NCBI GenBank assembly: GCA_030704615.1
Contig: CM060734.1
Span: 6,698,001-6,758,000 of the forward strand
DNA from: Takakia lepidozioides
Taxonomy: Eukaryota > Streptophyta > Takakiopsida > Takakiales > Takakiaceae
Length of the DNA stretch: 60,000 bases
Direction of reading: 5' to 3'
A program made the position numbers and the translations under genes. Below the pieces are notes generated by a model, which made no database searches, was not told the origin of the DNA, and worked only from the letters and a program-made list of their open reading frames with translations. Below, piece after piece: positions 42,311-53,799 of the stretch; the first letter of the stretch is position 1; each line of letters begins with the position of its first letter.

Positions 42311-45300
42311 ACAAACCGTTCCCCATCCAAACGATTTTATGTTGTTTTCAAAGTTTGGTACCATCATCCACGTTCTACATACCATATGACAGGTCCTGGA
42401 TAAGTACGAGGTCAATGGGGTTCAAGTGGCAAACGAATAATTCCTCATCCAAATGATTTTGGTTTGTTTTCAAACTTCGCTAGTATGTTCTACATACCAT
42501 GTGACAAGTCTTGGACAAATATGGCATGAATCAAAATTGATTCAAAGGGCGAACAAATGGTTGTGTATCCAAATGCATTTTACTTGTTTTCAAACTTTGG
42601 ACAAATATGGCGTGAATCAAAATTGATTGAAAAGGCGAACAAATGGTTTCCCATCCAAATGATTTTTTTGTTTGTTTCCAAACTTTGCCAGCATGTTGAA
42701 TATACCAGGTGCTAGATCTTGGACAAGTATAGCAAAAATTGAAATTGATTAAAAGGGCAAACCATTGGTTCCCCATCAAAATGATTTTTGTTTCTTTTCA
42801 AAGTTTGCTAGCATATTCTACATACCCTCAAACAAGTCCCGGACAAGTATGGGATCAATCAAAATTCAGTTAAAGGGCGAACAAATGGTTCTCCATCCAA
42901 ATGATTTCTGTTTCTTTTCAATGTTTGCCAGCACGTTCTACATACCCTCAAACAGGTCCAGGACAAGTATGGGATCAATCGAACTTCATTAAAATGGCGA
43001 ATGTATGAATCCCATCCAAATGATTTTTGGTTCTTTTCAAACTTTGCCAGCGCACACATACCATCCGACAAGCCCTTGACTAATATGAGTTCAATCGAAA
43101 TTGATTCAAACGGCCAACGAATGGTTGCCCAGCCAAATGATTTGTGTTTCATTTCAAACTTTGCCAGTATATTCTACACACCATTCGACAGGTCATGGAC
43201 TAATATGAGATGAATCGAAATTGATTGAAAGGGCCAACGAATGGTTGCCCAGCCAAATGATTTTTGTTTGTTTTCAAACTTTGCCAGTATGTTCAAAAAG
43301 CAAGGCACACATAGAAGGAGCTTCAGCGGGTGGTGTTGAGGTGTATCAAATCGTTGCCCATCCAAATGATTTTTGTATGCTTTGAAACTTTGCCAGTATG
43401 TTTTACATATCATCCGAAAGTCCTGGACAAATATGAGATCAAACGATCTATTCAATGGGTGATCAAATGGTTGACCATCCAAATGATTTTTATTCCCTTA
43501 AAACTTTGTCAGTATGTTCAACATACCATGTGATAGGTGTTGGACAAATATGAGATCAATCGAAAATCATTCAAAAGATGATCGAATGGCTATCTAGTAT
43601 CTATCCAATTGATTTTTTATTGCTTTGAAACTTTCCGAATATGTTCAACATACCATCGTCTCTTATTTACCAGATGATTTTGGTTTGCTTTCAAACTTTG
43701 CCTGTATGTTCAACATACCATAAGACGGGTCCCAGTGTAATATGAGATGAAACAAAATTTGTTCGATGGGCCAACGGATGGATGCCCATCCAAATGATTT
43801 TTGTTCGTTTCGAAACTTCCGTAACGTCTTCAGTATACCGTCTCACAGGTCCTTGAGTAATATGAGATGAAACAAAATTCGTTCAATGGGCCAACGGCGC
43901 GTTCACGTGTCATGCAGTTTTGCTCATTACGAAAAATAAATCCTCTCATGGGTGAACGGCTATTGCACCCATTAAACGGATGTGGTTCACCCTCAACTAT
44001 ATACCACATGTGCTTGAATATGTGTGTAACACATGCGCAAAGATTCAACAGAAAAAAGAAAACATTTGCCTCCCCAACAGCACAGTCTCCTTTCAACCAA
44101 TTTTGAATTAAATCGGTTATAATGAATTTTAATTCAAAAATTAGATTTAGAATGTCTACGATTGCAGGTTTCTGCTACGCAATGATTTTATTTCTGGGTC
44201 ATTTTTGTAATATAAGATCAAACGAAATTCATTCGGTGGGCCAACGGATGGTTGCCCATCCAAATGATTTTTGTTTGTTTTGAAACTTTGGCTGTATGTC
44301 CAATGCACTGTCTCACAGCTCCCGGACTAATATGAGATCAATCGAAATTCATTCAATGGCCCAACGGATGGTTGCCCATCCAAATGATTGTTGTTTACTT
44401 TGAAACTTTGGCAGGATGTTCAGTATACCATCCAATAGGTCCCAAAGTAATATGAGATCAAACGGAATTAGTTCAATGGGTCAACGGATGGTTGCCCATC
44501 CAAATGATTTTTGTTTGATTTGAAACTTTGGCAGTATGTCCAGTATCTCGTCTCACAGGTCCCGGACTGATACTAGGTTTTCAATTCATTCAATTGACCA
44601 AGGACGCCTTCACCTGTCATCCAATTATGTTCATATGGAATAAAAAATCCTCTCATGGGTGAACGGCTATCGCACCCATTGAACGGATGTGGTTCAAGCT
44701 CAATTTTAGCCTGCATGTGCTTGAATGTGTGTGCAACACATGTGCAGAGATTCAATAGAAAAATAAACATGTCCCTCCCCAACGATACTCTCACCATTCA
44801 ACCAATTTTGAATTAAATCGAATTCAAATGAATTTTAAGTAAATAATTAGACTAGGAATGTCTATGATTGCGGGTTTCTACTACGTAATGATTTTTTTTT
44901 TTGGCTCAATTTTATTCTGTGAATTCAACTCTCGCACCACTACATCTCTGTAAAAAATTGGACAAACAAAAATGAGAAAACAAAAAAAAAAAAATTCTTT
45001 GCTCACTATTGCAGAACTCTCTATGAAGAGTACATGAAGTTGAAGACAAATGGACTTTGGAGTGCAAATGAGGGAAGAAAATGTGGTTTTGGGTCCAAAT
45101 GACTTTTGTTCACTCCCAGATTTTGCACGCACATTGCATATGCAGTTGTTAAGCATATGGTTTAAGAATGGAATTAAAAAAAAATCATGTGCAGATGAAA
45201 CGCAGTCCAGTAGGTCCCACAGTAATACGAGATCAAACGAAATTCATTCGATGGGCCAACGGATGGTTGCCCATTCAAATGATTTTGAAACTTTGGCAGT

Positions 45301-45330
45301 ATGTCCAGTACACTATCTCACAAGTCCTCT
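42311..45330. repeat. Satellite of about 118-bp units
   Basis: About 20 diverged units share CATCCAAATGATTTTTGTTTG, then AAACTTTGCCAGTATGTTC, ACATACCAT, GACAAATATGAGATCAA and GGGCCAACGGATGG in that order. Between units a second ~290-bp repeat occurs at about 43895-44190 and 44605-44895 (CCTCTCATGGGTGAACGGC, CAACCAATTTTGAATTAAA), giving a higher-order period of about 710 bp. No coding sequence is supported. Confidence 0.85.
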
Positions 45331-45685
45331 CCCAGTCAGATGTGACTCATAAATATTGGGATGATCTACTATTGTATTCCGGTTTGCGGCATGTATATTA
45401 TACATTCATCTGCCTGCATCCCACAACGAGTTTTTGCCCCAATGCACACAATTGAGAAATGTAAATGGTAACCCATCTAATGGGAGATTGTGCCAATATA
45501 CAGATAACCTATCGGCATAAGATCCTCCAAGCCCCCCAGTTATCAGCGTCACGTCCGTCCGTTAACGTCAGTTACGTTAGGTTTGGAGAATATTCTGGTA
45601 AAAATAGTACTAGGTAAAATACTGTCACTTAAGCAGCCACGTCGCCGACACGGTGGCGGTGACAAATACATTTTGAAAATTAACA
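45331..45685. other. Gene-free stretch
   Basis: No gene or clear repeat is seen between the satellite and the second palindrome array. Confidence 0.4.
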
Positions 45686-46525
45686 AAATAAACGCGACCG
45701 CCAATTATGGCGGTCGCACTGGCAGTCGCTTTATTTTCTAATTAAAAAAAGAAATAGCGACCGCTATCTTGGCGGTCGCTTCAATTTATTTTTAAAAAGA
45801 AACAAGATTGGCGGTCGCCTAATTTAAAAAAGAAAACAAGAGACTGTCGTATTGGCGGTCGTACAATTTTGTAAATATGTACAGAACAAGCGACTGTCAT
45901 ATGGCGGTCGGATAATTTCAAAAATATATACAAAAAAACAGCGACCGCCACTGGGCGGTCGCTTAATTTAAAAAATACATAGAAAAACAAACGACCGCCA
46001 TATGGCGGTCGGTAAATTTAAAATTATATAAATAAAACAAGCGACATATAAAAATAAAAGCGACCGCCACACTGGTGGTCGCTTGTTTTAAAACAATACA
46101 ATATTTGCGACCACCAAACCGGCGGTCGCGTCAATTTTAAATATATATTAAGTTTAAGCGACCGCCAGCCTGGAGGTTGTTTAAACTTAAAATATAAAGA
46201 TTAAAAGCGACCGCCTTATTGGCGGTCGTGTTTTAAAAAAAATATTAAAAATAAAAGCGAGTCGCGACCACCATATTGGCGGTCGCTTTATTTTAAATAT
46301 GTTAACAAATGAAGCGACCGCCATACCGGCAGTCGCATTATATTTTGAAATAAAAAATAATAGCGACCGCCATACGGGCGGTCGCTTAAATTTAAAAATA
46401 CACAAAATAGAAATGACCGCAATATTGCACAAAATGAAAGGAAATAAAAACAACCGCAGTAGTGGCGGTCGCTTGTTTTTCATAAAAAAATAGAAATAAC
46501 GACCGTAGTATTAGCGGTCGCTTAA
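45686..46525. repeat. Array 2 of GCGACCGCC / GGCGGTCGC palindromes
   Basis: About 15 units of the same palindrome as array 1, with similar ~50-bp spacing and A/T-only spacers, e.g. 45693, 45755, 45941, 46060, 46107, 46264, 46313 and 46363. It lies on the other side of the satellite block. Confidence 0.9.
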
Positions 46526-46631
46526 TTTCAAAATTATAACAAATATGGTTGTACAGCCTTTTTCGGGTGGGCGCTATTGGTTCGTCATTTATTCATTTCA
46601 CTTTCATTTCACTTTCATCTTTCTTGGATCA

Positions 46632-46638
46632 TATATAA
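46632..46638 (+). promoter_or_regulatory. Possible TATA box of the hAT gene
   Basis: TATATAA about 75 bp before the first open frame of the hAT-like gene. Confidence 0.4.
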
Positions 46639-46710
46639 GGGAGGAGGGTCACCAAGCTCCTCACTTCTTTTGGCGCAAACACTTGAGGTTGCTTTGGATG
46701 TTCTCTTCCA

Positions 46711-48638
46711 TTGAATGAGAGTGTAGTCCAAAAGAAGGGTGCGCACCTTTTACCATTGTGGCTTCCACCAAAGCCACTTCAGCAGATTGTGTATAAGTTC
46801 AACACTACAACCCACATCGACCCACTTGGGTTGCTGACAGGTGTAGAAGTGTTGGGTTATCGCATTGCACTCTACATTCACAACACGTTCATTTATAGGT
46901 GATTGTTTTTTGTTGCTTACATCGTTAAGGCCCAGGGGAGTGGATATTGGGTGAAGATGAGAGAGGAATGGAGCCCTTGGTATACGACAATCCCGAACAC
47001 TAAAAGTGCCACTAGTAGTGTTGAGTACAATCTATGTGGATTAAAGCTTTCTTATCGTAAGGATCGGTTGTTCGCTCACCTCGGCTATAAAGGTGTGAAG
47101 AGCGCTGGGGTGGATTTATGCCCTAAAGCATCTATGCGGGTAAAAAGCCATTTTGCCCAGTGTGGAGGCAATATTCCAATGTCTTTGGATCTGGACACGA
47201 TCTCTGAGCAGAACACTCCATCTTTCCGTCAGAATGCCCCGATTAGTACCCAGGGCGACTCTTGTGAGGCTTCGGGTGTCCTTGGACAAGTGGGTTGTGC
47301 CGGAGTAACACCTGCTTCAACACCTCTTTGTACCCCTACACTTCAACGGAGTAGAGAATTACGGCAACAATCCATGCATGAAGGTCTTAACTTGTTTGCG
47401 AAAAGACAGTTGGATAAAAAATGGACGCAGTTTTTCTTCGAGGCCAACATACCATTTAATGTGGCAAGGCCTGCATTTATTTCTGCCATTAGAGCAACCT
47501 CGGAGTCCAGATCCACGTACGTGCCTCCGACTTATCACAATCTCCGCACATGATTGCTAGAAGACGTCATGACCGAGCTTACCCAAAAGGTCAACGATAG
47601 GACGGGCGAGTGCATCAGAAAATATGGAAGCACTATATATGCCAATGGTTGGAGTTCTGTTACAAACAGACCGTTGTTTAATGTCATGTTCGTATGTCCA
47701 GCTGGGGAATAATTCTTGGGATCGGTCGACACTAGCGGCGAGAAGAAAGATGGACGTTATCAATGCCAACTATTGACGGACTTCATTGAACAGGTCGGAA
47801 GTGATAGAATCGTGCAAATATGCACAGACAATGCCGCTAACATGAGAAACACTGCAGACATGTTGTTGGCACGTTATCTCCATATGTACTATCAAGGTTG
47901 TGTTGCTCATATCCTTGACCTCCTTTTGGAAGATTGGGGAAAGAACAATGGGTGAAACAACTTATCAAGCGAGCGAAGACTGTTGTGTCGTTCATCCGCA
48001 CACACCACATCCCTTTGGCAATATATAAGAGGCACGAACCCAAATACAGCCTCCGCAATCCAGGCGAAACTCATTTTGTCACTAACTTCTTGATGGTGTA
48101 TCGGTTGGTGACGGTGAAGAGCAGTCTGGAGCACACCATCATCGATCCTCAATGGGATGCGTACACACGGACATTGTGGGACTCCAGAAAAGCCAAGTCA
48201 TTGGGCAAAAGTCGAAAAGTTCGAAATAGTATTCGCAGCGATGATTTCTGGAAGAAATGTGAAAACTTTGTTTATATGGTAGAACCGGTGTTAATCGTCT
48301 TGCGGGAGTTTGATGGAAAACAACCAGTAATGGGCAAGGCATGAATACTAATGCAAAATCTTGATAAGTACGTCCAATCCTTGAGGCATCATCTCTTCTC
48401 CTTAGAACCTGAACTTGCGGACAATGCTGATGATGCATTTTACGACCGTCGTTCGATGGTTCGAACGGACTTGCATTATACGGGGGCTTTGCTCAATCCA
48501 TTCTTGCTCGACAAGGTTGGGTTGCTTCTCTCCCCCAGAGAAGGTTTCATCCAACTCCCACCAGATGGAAATAGGGCGCTGCATTTCCATCCCGGGGGCT
48601 CGCGTTTGGCTATCATCCTCCCCCCAGACAATATATAG
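46711..48638 (+). pseudogene. hAT-type transposase with DUF659 region
   Basis: The frame at 46903-47553 starts with a BED-like zone (VEYNLCGLKLSYRKDRLFAHL, first zinc Cys replaced by Tyr) and continues to FFEANIPFNVARPAFISAI. After a TGA near 47551 comes the DUF659/transposase core: YANGWSSVTNRPLFNVMF, a TAA near 47710, then GSVDTSGEKKDG, VVQICTDNAANM-like VQICTDNAANM, and QGCVAHILDLLLEDW, holding the second Asp and the conserved CxxH-like segment. A frameshift near 47940 leads into VVSFIRTHHIPLAIYK and a C-terminal helical part. No dimerisation domain with the usual C-terminal motif is seen and the tail ends in a palindrome-family sequence at 48567-48588. Terminal inverted repeats were not identified. 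Confidence 0.75.
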
Positions 48639-48755
48639 TTCAGTCCTTGTCCCCCTATGACCGTGGAACCCTATACCCTATTCCCGTGGACAATCATTTG
48701 TGAAAAAAATTCCTGCTCATGATTTTTTCGGCAGTTACAAGTCTGCTCATGGCTC

Positions 48756-50467
48756 ATGGCTCATGAAATAGCAGCCCTCGCGCTGGTTGAAGTGATATGT
48801 CAAACCAAGACACAAATCACCATTGGGCAATTACTGAAAATTGCTCCACACTGCAAGAAAACATTTTTTCGGGCAATTGAGGCTCTAACCACTACACCGA
48901 AAAAGATACCAGCACCAGAGGTTTACACAATTAAACCCACGATTGCACTATGAGTTCCAGACTATGACGAAGCAATATCCGTGATACAAATATATATTAG
49001 ACTGGTGACGGATGTACTCATCGACGGAGGATCGGGAGTTAATATAATGACAGAAAGAATGAAGAAGTCACTAGGATTGGGGCATACCTGCTCCATTCAC
49101 GATACGAATGGCAGATCAACGGAAAGTACAGCCATTGGGTATCATCAGATGCCTAGCAATGGAAGTAGCAGGACTGGTATACGAAGTTTCAGTGACCATT
49201 CTCAGAATGGTAGACGTGGCAGAAGGGTATTCGTACTGCTTGGAAGACCGTGGTTGACTCAAGCCAATCTCACCACGATTGGGGAAGCCAGACTCTCACA
49301 ATCAAGAAAGGGTCGGAACGAGTCACTATTACCACTAAGCAACGAGGCTCGATTCCACGAGAGAAACGACCCTGCCTAGTGAAAGAATATAACTGGTCTA
49401 GTGGACTGTCGGATGAAGAAGAGGCTACGGTGTATGTAGCGCATCCACAACTAGAACCTATTGGTCAACTAGTGGTCAAGCAGACCACGACAGTGGGGTG
49501 CCACATGGTAAACCCACTAGTAGGAACAAGTAATCCAGAAACGGATAACCCTGAGGAGGAAGCCATGGACACACCTCAACACCCAGCTCGTTTCTATCAA
49601 GAAAGAGAGGAGGGTATCAACATCAGTGAAGTACCAGCCACGATTGCTACCTTAGGACAAGAAATTGCGGGCTGGACAGTGACAAAAGAGACTCAACTGA
49701 TTCAAGTGAATCTGGGTACAGTGGAAAACCCACAGATAATACGAGTAAGTGCATGCCTGGAGGAATCATCTCTTCAGGAAGCCACTGCACTATTCACCGA
49801 ATACAAGGATGTATTTGCCTGGAACTATAAAGATCTGAAGGTCGGCATACCTCCGAGTATTTGTCAGCACCGGATTGAACTGGAAGTGGACACTAAACCC
49901 ATTCGACAGAACAGATACATAATGAACCCCAACTATGCAGCTAAGATTTGGGAAGAAATCAAGAAATTGCTGGATGCATGATTCATATACCCAGTGGAGA
50001 CACCGCAGTGGTTATCATCCATTGTAATAGTGCTAAAGAAAAATGGTAAATTGCGAGTATGTGTGGATTAGCGCAAATTGAATGTAGGAACCAAGAAAGA
50101 CCCGTTTCCACTACCTTTCACAGAGATAGTGTTGGATATGGTGGCAGACCGACACGAGATGTACTCATTCATGGATGGATTCAGTGGGTACAAGCAGGTA
50201 CATATGTAGAGGAAGACCGAGAGAAGACCGCATTCATCACTAAATGGGGAGCTTACGCTTACAAAGTCATGCCATTTGCACTTTGCAATGCACGTGCCAC
50301 GTTTCAAAGAGTGGTGTCAGAAATCTTCAAGAGCTATCTTAATGATTTCATGCAGGTATTTTTGGACGATTTCAATGTCTTTGGATAGAAATCCAAACAC
50401 ATGGCACAGTTAAAACTATGCCTACAAGCATGCATGATCAATGAGGTGAGTCTAAACCCCGAGAAAT
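48756..50467 (+). pseudogene. Gypsy pol fragment: protease and first part of RT
   Basis: Near 49015 it encodes a protease-like DVLIDGGSGVNIM, then VFVLLGRPWLTQ, a linker, FTEYKDVFAWNYKDL, and RT with a TGA near 49979, VCVD then TAG, YSFMDGFSGYKQV, KVMPFALCNARATFQ and the active site VFLDDF. Homology ends after LNPEKY at 50467, where the reversed DNMT-Gypsy integrase begins. The matching continuation (LLGH, LLVDPNKVD) is found at 34561-35935. Confidence 0.8.
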
Positions 50468-51017
50468 ATAAGAGGGTGCAATTGTGGTGTAGGGGCGTTG
50501 AATGAAGCACGCACCCTGTCACACACCATGCACCTAGCCACAAATTGTTGCACCTCTGTGTGCATACCACGCCACCAATACTGCCCCTGCAGTAGACTAT
50601 GAGTGCGTCGCACCCCAAAATGCCCCAACTCCTCATGGGCATGCTGCACTAACCGTGCCCGCTGTGTTGGGTGAGGCACAATCCTCACTCGACCATCCTC
50701 CCACACTCGGAGCAGGTGTGTCTCCTCCCACTTGAACCTCTTGGCTCATTGTAGGATCCGATCCCTCTCCTTGGCAGTCACAGTGGCTGCCATGTCTCCA
50801 GTGCGGAGATAGTCCAACACAGCTGAACATGTATATCTTTGGCGCCACCTTGCTCATTGCTGGCCTCAGGATCCTCAGACACTCGGTCTACAGTCATCCC
50901 TGTTGTAGGTCCAACCTGGCCTTCAGCTGCCAAGATACACAGAAATGCAGATGCATGCCATCCGGGCACCATCTCCTCGTCCGTCTCACCATGCAACCGA
51001 GCTCCAGTGTCATCCTG
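50468..51017 (-). pseudogene. DNMT-Gypsy copy 2: integrase N-terminus
   Basis: It encodes the segment matching 5160-5690 of copy 1, including the HHCC module (GHFGVRRTHSLLQGQYWW to CMVCDR). It stops at 50468, so the DDE core and PHD finger are missing. Confidence 0.85.
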
Positions 51018-51581
51018 CTAGCTCGTGCATGGATTGCAACTCAACCCATCCACATCCCGATTGACCAAACCCGGTCGATGCACAACCTGAAAGTCATACT
51101 CTTGAAGTATGAGTGCCCACTGTGCAAGCTTCCCCGTAAGCTTGTCTGACTCCATCAACCACTTGAGCGGCTGGTGATCCGTGACAAGGGTGAAAAGATT
51201 GTCGTATAGATAGCACCTGAAGTGTGCCACGGCCCACACTACAGCTAAGCACTCTCCCTCATATGAGCTATACTTAGCCTCTTTAGCGTTGTTTGAGCGG
51301 CTAGCATAAGCCACTACGAACTCTCTTCCCTCATCATCCACCTGTGTGAGCACCGCTCCAAGCCCCAACATGCTCCAATCTGTATGCAGCTGAAAAGGAC
51401 GTCCCCTGATAGGTCGTCTCAAGATGGGCGCCGAGGTCAACCTCGCCTTGAGCTCTTGAAAAGCTTGTTCTTGCTCATCTTCCCACTGCCACTCTTGGTC
51501 CACCTTGGTCAGCTTGGTTAGAGCCTTTGCAATGGCACTAAATCCCTTGACAAACCGTCTATAATAGTTTGCCAACCCCAT
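51018..51581 (-). pseudogene. DNMT-Gypsy copy 2: RNase H
   Basis: The open frame carries QLHTDWSMLG, YEGECLAVVW and LVTDHQPLKWL with the catalytic Asp-Glu-Asp, and HRPGLVNRD where copy 1 has a stop. A TGA or frame break separates it from RT near 51585. Confidence 0.87.
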
Positions 51582-51587
51582 GAAAGC

Positions 51588-52400
51588 TCAAACTCTGCTC
51601 ACATCCGTAGGGCGTGGAATCTGTGCAATGGCATCTACCTTAGTCTGCTGTACCCCCAATCCTCCAGGATATATCATGTGACCCAGATACTCAATTTGGT
51701 TGTGGAAAAACTTGCACTTCCCCGGATGTAACTTCAATCCGTGCGCCCTCAAGCGCTCAAATACCACCTGAAGGTGTCTCTCATGCTCCTCCACCGTAGC
51801 ACTAAAGATGATGATGTCATCTATGTAGCACCGAGCAAACTCCACCCCTGCTAGAATCCTGTCCATGACTCTCTGAAACTCTGCAGGAGCGTTCTTAAGC
51901 CCAAATGGTAAGAACCGCCACTGGTATAGGCAATCCTTTCCGTGCTCATTGATCCCCCAGAATGTCGTCTTCTGCTTATCTGCCTCCTTGATCGGCAACT
52001 GGTGATATCCGGATCGTAAATCCAAAGTGCTAAAGACCTTGGCATGCCCAATGGCATCAAAGATCTCCTCTGGTGTCGGCATGGCATACCTATCGGACTT
52101 GGACTGACGATTTACAGGCCAGTAATCACCGCACATACGTCTCTCCGTCCAATTGCCATAGACATCCTTCTTGGCTGACATCATTGTGGCTGAAGCATAC
52201 TCTCCACCAGATAGCTCCACCAAACCAGCCTCCCAAAGGTCCTGAGTCCTCATCTGAATCAAGGACCTCTCCATGTCACTGTATCTATAGGGTCTCCGAA
52301 AGATTGGCGTGTCAGTGGCCAATTCAATGCGAATCTCTTGACCCTTCAGAGCTCCCAAGTCCTTCAAACTGAAGGCAAAGCAATTCCTGTAAGCCCTCAA
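51588..52400 (-). pseudogene. DNMT-Gypsy copy 2: reverse transcriptase
   Basis: This 270-codon open frame starts in FAFSLKDLGALKGQ and holds RRMCGDYWPVNRQ, STLDLRSGYHQLP, FLPFGLKNAP and YIDD (51816-51827), then FHNQIEYLGHMI. The RT core looks intact. It would copy element RNA into DNA in cytoplasmic particles. Confidence 0.9.
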
Positions 52401-52739
52401 GAACCGCCGTATACGTCGTCTCTCTCCTCCGGTGACTATGGGTCCAACATCAGGCTCCCAGTTGTCCTCCGTGACTGCAACCTTGAGTCCAGCAGGCTTA
52501 GAGGTAGAAGACGCGTCCCGTGGTTGCTATGCTGCAACCTCTTGAGCAGTGACCACTGCCTGCTCTGTCAGTGACACCATCTCATCCTGCCCCACCATCT
52601 CATCCTTGAGGACCTCCTCAACCCGAGAAAAATCCCCAACCTCATCCATCACCGCCGCCTTGGCTGCCAACTCCCTCTGAACCTCGAGCACCTCCCACGT
52701 GTGCCATGGATGCAGCCTGCACCTCGTGGTCCTCACCTA

Positions 52740-53770
52740 TTCGCCCCCACTCGCTGCCTGTACCGTCTCCATAGGCAGAGAGACTATCAAGGGAAGTGTA
52801 CTCCGTACTCTGTGCTGCTCAGCCATAGCCAAGCTGATAATCCATGTCAAGCAATTGAGATCCATTGCTTGTCCCAACACCTGACGACGTGATGCCTCAG
52901 AAAGAGATGGCACCGCCGTGGTACCAATGGTAAAACCCATCGCCCGTTCGCGCTCGTCAGCATTGGGTTCCACTAACTGCTGCAACTGGCTATCCCACAA
53001 GAGGCCAGGTCTACCATCCCGGAAAGCATGAGATCCTGGAAAGCTGAGTAGTGTAGGCAATGCTGCTTGTGGGTGACCCACCTTATTGACCACTGCCAAA
53101 GGTGATCGGTCATCATGTCTCACACGCTGAGACTGCCTCCCTATGTCCAAAATGCTATCCACCGTCAGGTTTGGTGGCCGCTGCATCCCATCAAATGCAC
53201 GCTTGAGCAATGTAGGTGGCATCAAGTTGGTCCACCATAGTCGTGGGGATGAGCTCGTGACCCCACTGCAGCTGCATCCAGCAACACTGCTGACCCAAGC
53301 CAAGACCGCACTTGATGTACACTGGCCATCACCTTGGCCCGAGAATCACCCATCAATGGCACATTCTCCAAGATATATGCCGGAGAGTCTGTCTACTGGA
53401 TCTGTAAATAGCACAGGACCCTCAACATCTCCCAAAACAGGCGTGACCTTGAATCTTGTAACCCATTGCTATGCCCGGCTGATGAATGCCCTTGGCAGGG
53501 CCAACCTGCCACTACCAAGTGAATAGGGCCACGCCGCTCCAAATCCTGCGCCCCCAGCAAAGAGATGTCTGCTGACAAGGCTTGCTGGTATCCACGAACT
53601 GTAGACACTGGCAACAAATCAGGGTACTGCTGCACCAACTGAGCAACATGGTGCAGTGAGACGCGTCATGCAGTCTCATCCCTCTCCACATACAGGTAAC
53701 GTCGAAGTCGTACACCTGCCTGCAGCACTGCAGCCAATCCAGTGCTGATCCCGCCAAACAAGTCCAGAAG
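52740..53770 (-). pseudogene. DNMT3-like C5-cytosine DNA methyltransferase inside a Gypsy polyprotein
   Basis: Motifs appear in the standard order. Motif I is LLDLFGGISTGL (about 53750-53770) and motif II-like YVERDE follows. Motif IV is GWPCQG, with the catalytic Cys codon at 53495-53497; RSRLFWEMLRVL follows as in DNMT3 enzymes. Motif VI is ENVP (53357-53368), motif VIII-like RPRLWWTN is near 53240, and motif X-like GQAMDLNC is at 52851-52875. The size, about 340 residues, fits a bare catalytic domain. A TGA at 53666-53668 (CGA in copy 1), a TAG near 53393 and a frameshift near 53240 inactivate it. Such enzymes could methylate the element's own DNA copy; this role is inferred from the family. 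Confidence 0.85.
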
Positions 53771-53799
53771 GCATATGCCTTCATCCGGGCACTGCCACA

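Noticed and set aside
42531-43482. Minus-strand open frames in the satellite (e.g. 42859-43152)
   Set aside because: They follow the 118-bp unit and have no motif; the frames change between units.
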